32,822 nt of DNA, from assembly GCF_003946885.1 (NCBI RefSeq), contig NZ_RWKQ01000026.1, forward strand, positions 812 through 33,633. Reading direction: 5' to 3'. The notes below the pieces were generated by a model that did no database searches, was not told the origin of the DNA, and saw nothing but the letters and a program-made list of their open reading frames with translations. Each line of letters begins with the position of its first letter. Position 1 is the first letter of the stretch. Position numbers and translations under genes: made by a program. Positions 31,406 to 32,822 of the stretch are shown here, in pieces. Source of the DNA: Specibacter cremeus (GTDB lineage Bacteria; Actinomycetota; Actinomycetes; Actinomycetales; Micrococcaceae).

Positions 31406-32761
31406 CTATTCGGCCGCGGCCAACTGCCCGCAGGCGCCGTCGATCTCCTTGCCGCGGGTGTCGCGCAGCGTCGTCGGGATGCCCGCGTCTTCGAGCCGGC
31501 GGATGAACTCGCGCATGACGGCCGGTTCCGACGACGTCCAGATGGAGCCCGGTGTCGGGTTCAGCGGGATCGGGTTCACGTGCACCCAGCCGCGGCCGCG
31601 CGCGTTGAGTTTCCTGGCCAGCAGCTCGGCGCGCCAGCCGTGGTCGTTCATGTCCTTGATGAGCGCGTACTCGATGGACACGCGACGGCCAGTGCGCTCG
31701 TAGTATTCGTGTGCGGCGTCCAGCGCCTCGTCGACCTTCCAGCGCGAATTCACCGGGATGAGCTCGTCGCGCAGTTCGTCGTCCGGCGCATGCAGCGACA
31801 GGGCGAACGTGAACGGCAGGTTCTCGTCGGCCAGCTTCTTCATGGCGGGGACCAGGCCCACGGTGGAGACCGTGATGCCACGGGCGCTCATGCCCAGGCC
31901 CTCGGGCGCCCCGGCGACCATGCGGTGCACGGCGTTCATGACGCGCTTGTAGTTGGCCAGCGGCTCGCCCATGCCCATGAACACGATGTTGGTGACGCGC
32001 TCGGCGTCGTGCTTGCCTGTGCCGTCCGCCGTGCGGCGGGTTCCGCCGAGCCCGCCCTCGGCGATGACCCGGTTGGCCTGCACGATCTGGTCGAGGATCT
32101 CGGCCGTGGACATGTTGCGTGTCAGCCCGGCCTGGCCGGTGGCGCAGAACGGGCAGTTCATGCCGCAACCGCACTGGCTGGACACGCAGAGCGTGATGCG
32201 GCCGGGATACCGCATCAGCACGGACTCGACGAGGGAGCCGTCGAACAGGCGCCACAGGAACTTGATGGTCGCCCCGTCGTCGGTGGTCAGCCGCTTCACC
32301 TCGGTCAGCAGGGGCGGGAACATGGCCGCCACGAGCTCTTCCCGCCCGGCCTTGGGCAGGTCGCTCATCAGCTCCGGGTTGGTCGTGTGGTGCTGGAAGT
32401 AGTGCACCGACAGCTGTTTGGCGCGGAAGCCGGGCAGCCCCAGTTCCTTGAGCTTGTCCGCCCGCTCGGCCAGTGTCAGGTCGGCCAGGTGGGCCGGCGG
32501 CTGGGTGACGCGCGGCTTCGACGCGAACTGCAGCTGCGGCCGGCCATCGGCGCCCATGGCCTGCTTCCACCCCTCGGGCGTGGGACGCACCTGGGCGCGG
32601 CCCTCCCGACGGGCCCGGGATTCGGACATGCGGCGCTCGGCCTCGTGGCGCGTGCCGGCCGCCTCATGCCGCGTCTCGCGGTCGGGGCGGTGCGCCACCG
32701 CCTCGGACGTGCGGCTGCGGTGGTGCTCGGGGGTGTTTTCGAGGGGAGTCATCCCTTCCAT
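31406..32761 (-). CDS. rlmN: Dual-specificity 23S rRNA / tRNA (adenine-C2) methyltransferase
   Basis: This radical-SAM enzyme makes 2-methyladenosine at position 2503 of 23S rRNA and at A37 of some tRNAs. It has C199-x3-C203-x2-C206 ([12 protein letters not shown]) for the [4Fe-4S] cluster and C444 (GACGQL) as the methyl-carrying cysteine near the C-terminus. At 451 residues it is about 65 longer than the E. coli enzyme. The first 60 residues are His/Arg/Glu-rich and low in complexity, so the true start may be an internal ATG (position 32752, or codon 45 near 32629). Confidence 0.93.
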   Translation of the reverse strand: MEGMTPLENTPEHHRSRTSEAVAHRPDRETRHEAAGTRHEAERRMSESRARREGRAQVRPTPEGWKQAMGADGRPQLQFASKPRVTQPPAHLADLTLAERADKLKELGLPGFRAKQLSVHYFQHHTTNPELMSDLPKAGREELVAAMFPPLLTEVKRLTTDDGATIKFLWRLFDGSLVESVLMRYPGRITLCVSSQCGCGMNCPFCATGQAGLTRNMSTAEILDQIVQANRVIAEGGLGGTRRTADGTGKHDAERVTNIVFMGMGEPLANYKRVMNAVHRMVAGAPEGLGMSARGITVSTVGLVPAMKKLADENLPFTFALSLHAPDDELRDELIPVNSRWKVDEALDAAHEYYERTGRRVSIEYALIKDMNDHGWRAELLARKLNARGRGWVHVNPIPLNPTPGSIWTSSEPAVMREFIRRLEDAGIPTTLRDTRGKEIDGACGQLAAAE

Positions 32762-32822
32762 TGTCCACTATCCGGGCAGGTGGGCGGCGGGCCGCGTCGG
32801 CCCGGGGTCCCTACACGACGCT

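Noticed and set aside
32762-32822. Last 61 bases of the window
   Set aside because: No gene, hairpin or clear promoter could be supported there. It is probably the upstream region of rlmN.

Overview
The DNA is very GC-rich, uses GTG and TTG starts freely and has many long antisense open frames, as expected of a high-GC Actinomycetota genome. Several points suggest Micrococcales, probably near Micrococcaceae: the 365-residue Arthrobacter/Brevibacterium-type homoprotocatechuate dioxygenase, the DUF222-HNH gene, the REP-like GGTCGAGC..GTCGAGACC repeats and the leaderless TANNNT-6/7 nt-ATG starts. The genus is inferred, not shown.

Positions 1-9791 (+ strand) hold a homoprotocatechuate (3,4-dihydroxyphenylacetate) meta-cleavage operon. 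A truncated IclR regulator and a strong hairpin come first. Then a TTGACG-18-TACGGT promoter overlaps a GTATAC-core palindrome, the likely operator of the GntR/FCD regulator encoded inside the operon. The genes are: FAH-RraA fusion, GntR regulator, hpaE (dehydrogenase), hpaD (ring-cleavage dioxygenase), hpaH (hydratase), hpaI (aldolase), gabD (succinate semialdehyde dehydrogenase) and a LysR regulator. Together they turn homoprotocatechuate into pyruvate and succinate. No separate isomerase (HpaF) and no tandem-FAH HpaG are present, so the fusion probably covers those steps. No 4-hydroxyphenylacetate hydroxylase (HpaBC) is seen.

Positions 9836-14218 (- strand) hold two coupled gene pairs, each joined by an ATGA overlap: a metallo-beta-lactamase hydrolase with an MHS-type MFS transporter, and a WXG100-like small protein with a large serine hydrolase that carries an N-terminal helical region and a YxxxE motif. 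The second pair looks like a type VII secretion substrate pair.

Positions 14368-16233 hold purB, a REP-like repeat cluster and a Cys-rich DUF2695 protein.

Positions 16577-21919 (+ strand) hold a second catabolic-looking operon: APC permease, VOC-fold protein lacking the usual metal ligands, SDR dehydrogenase, Rieske oxygenase and VanB-type reductase, followed by an Lrp/AsnC regulator. The substrate cannot be read from the sequence.

Positions 21932-32761 are mixed: an unknown 230-residue protein, an alpha/beta hydrolase, a DUF222-HNH protein with its own promoter and palindrome, a second DUF2695 paralogue, an acyl-CoA thioesterase, a secreted S53 (sedolisin) peptidase with an FG-GAP domain, a second APC permease, a class I aminotransferase that meets it tail to tail at a shared CTAG, and rlmN.

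No tRNA, rRNA, CRISPR array, insertion sequence or replication origin was recognised.
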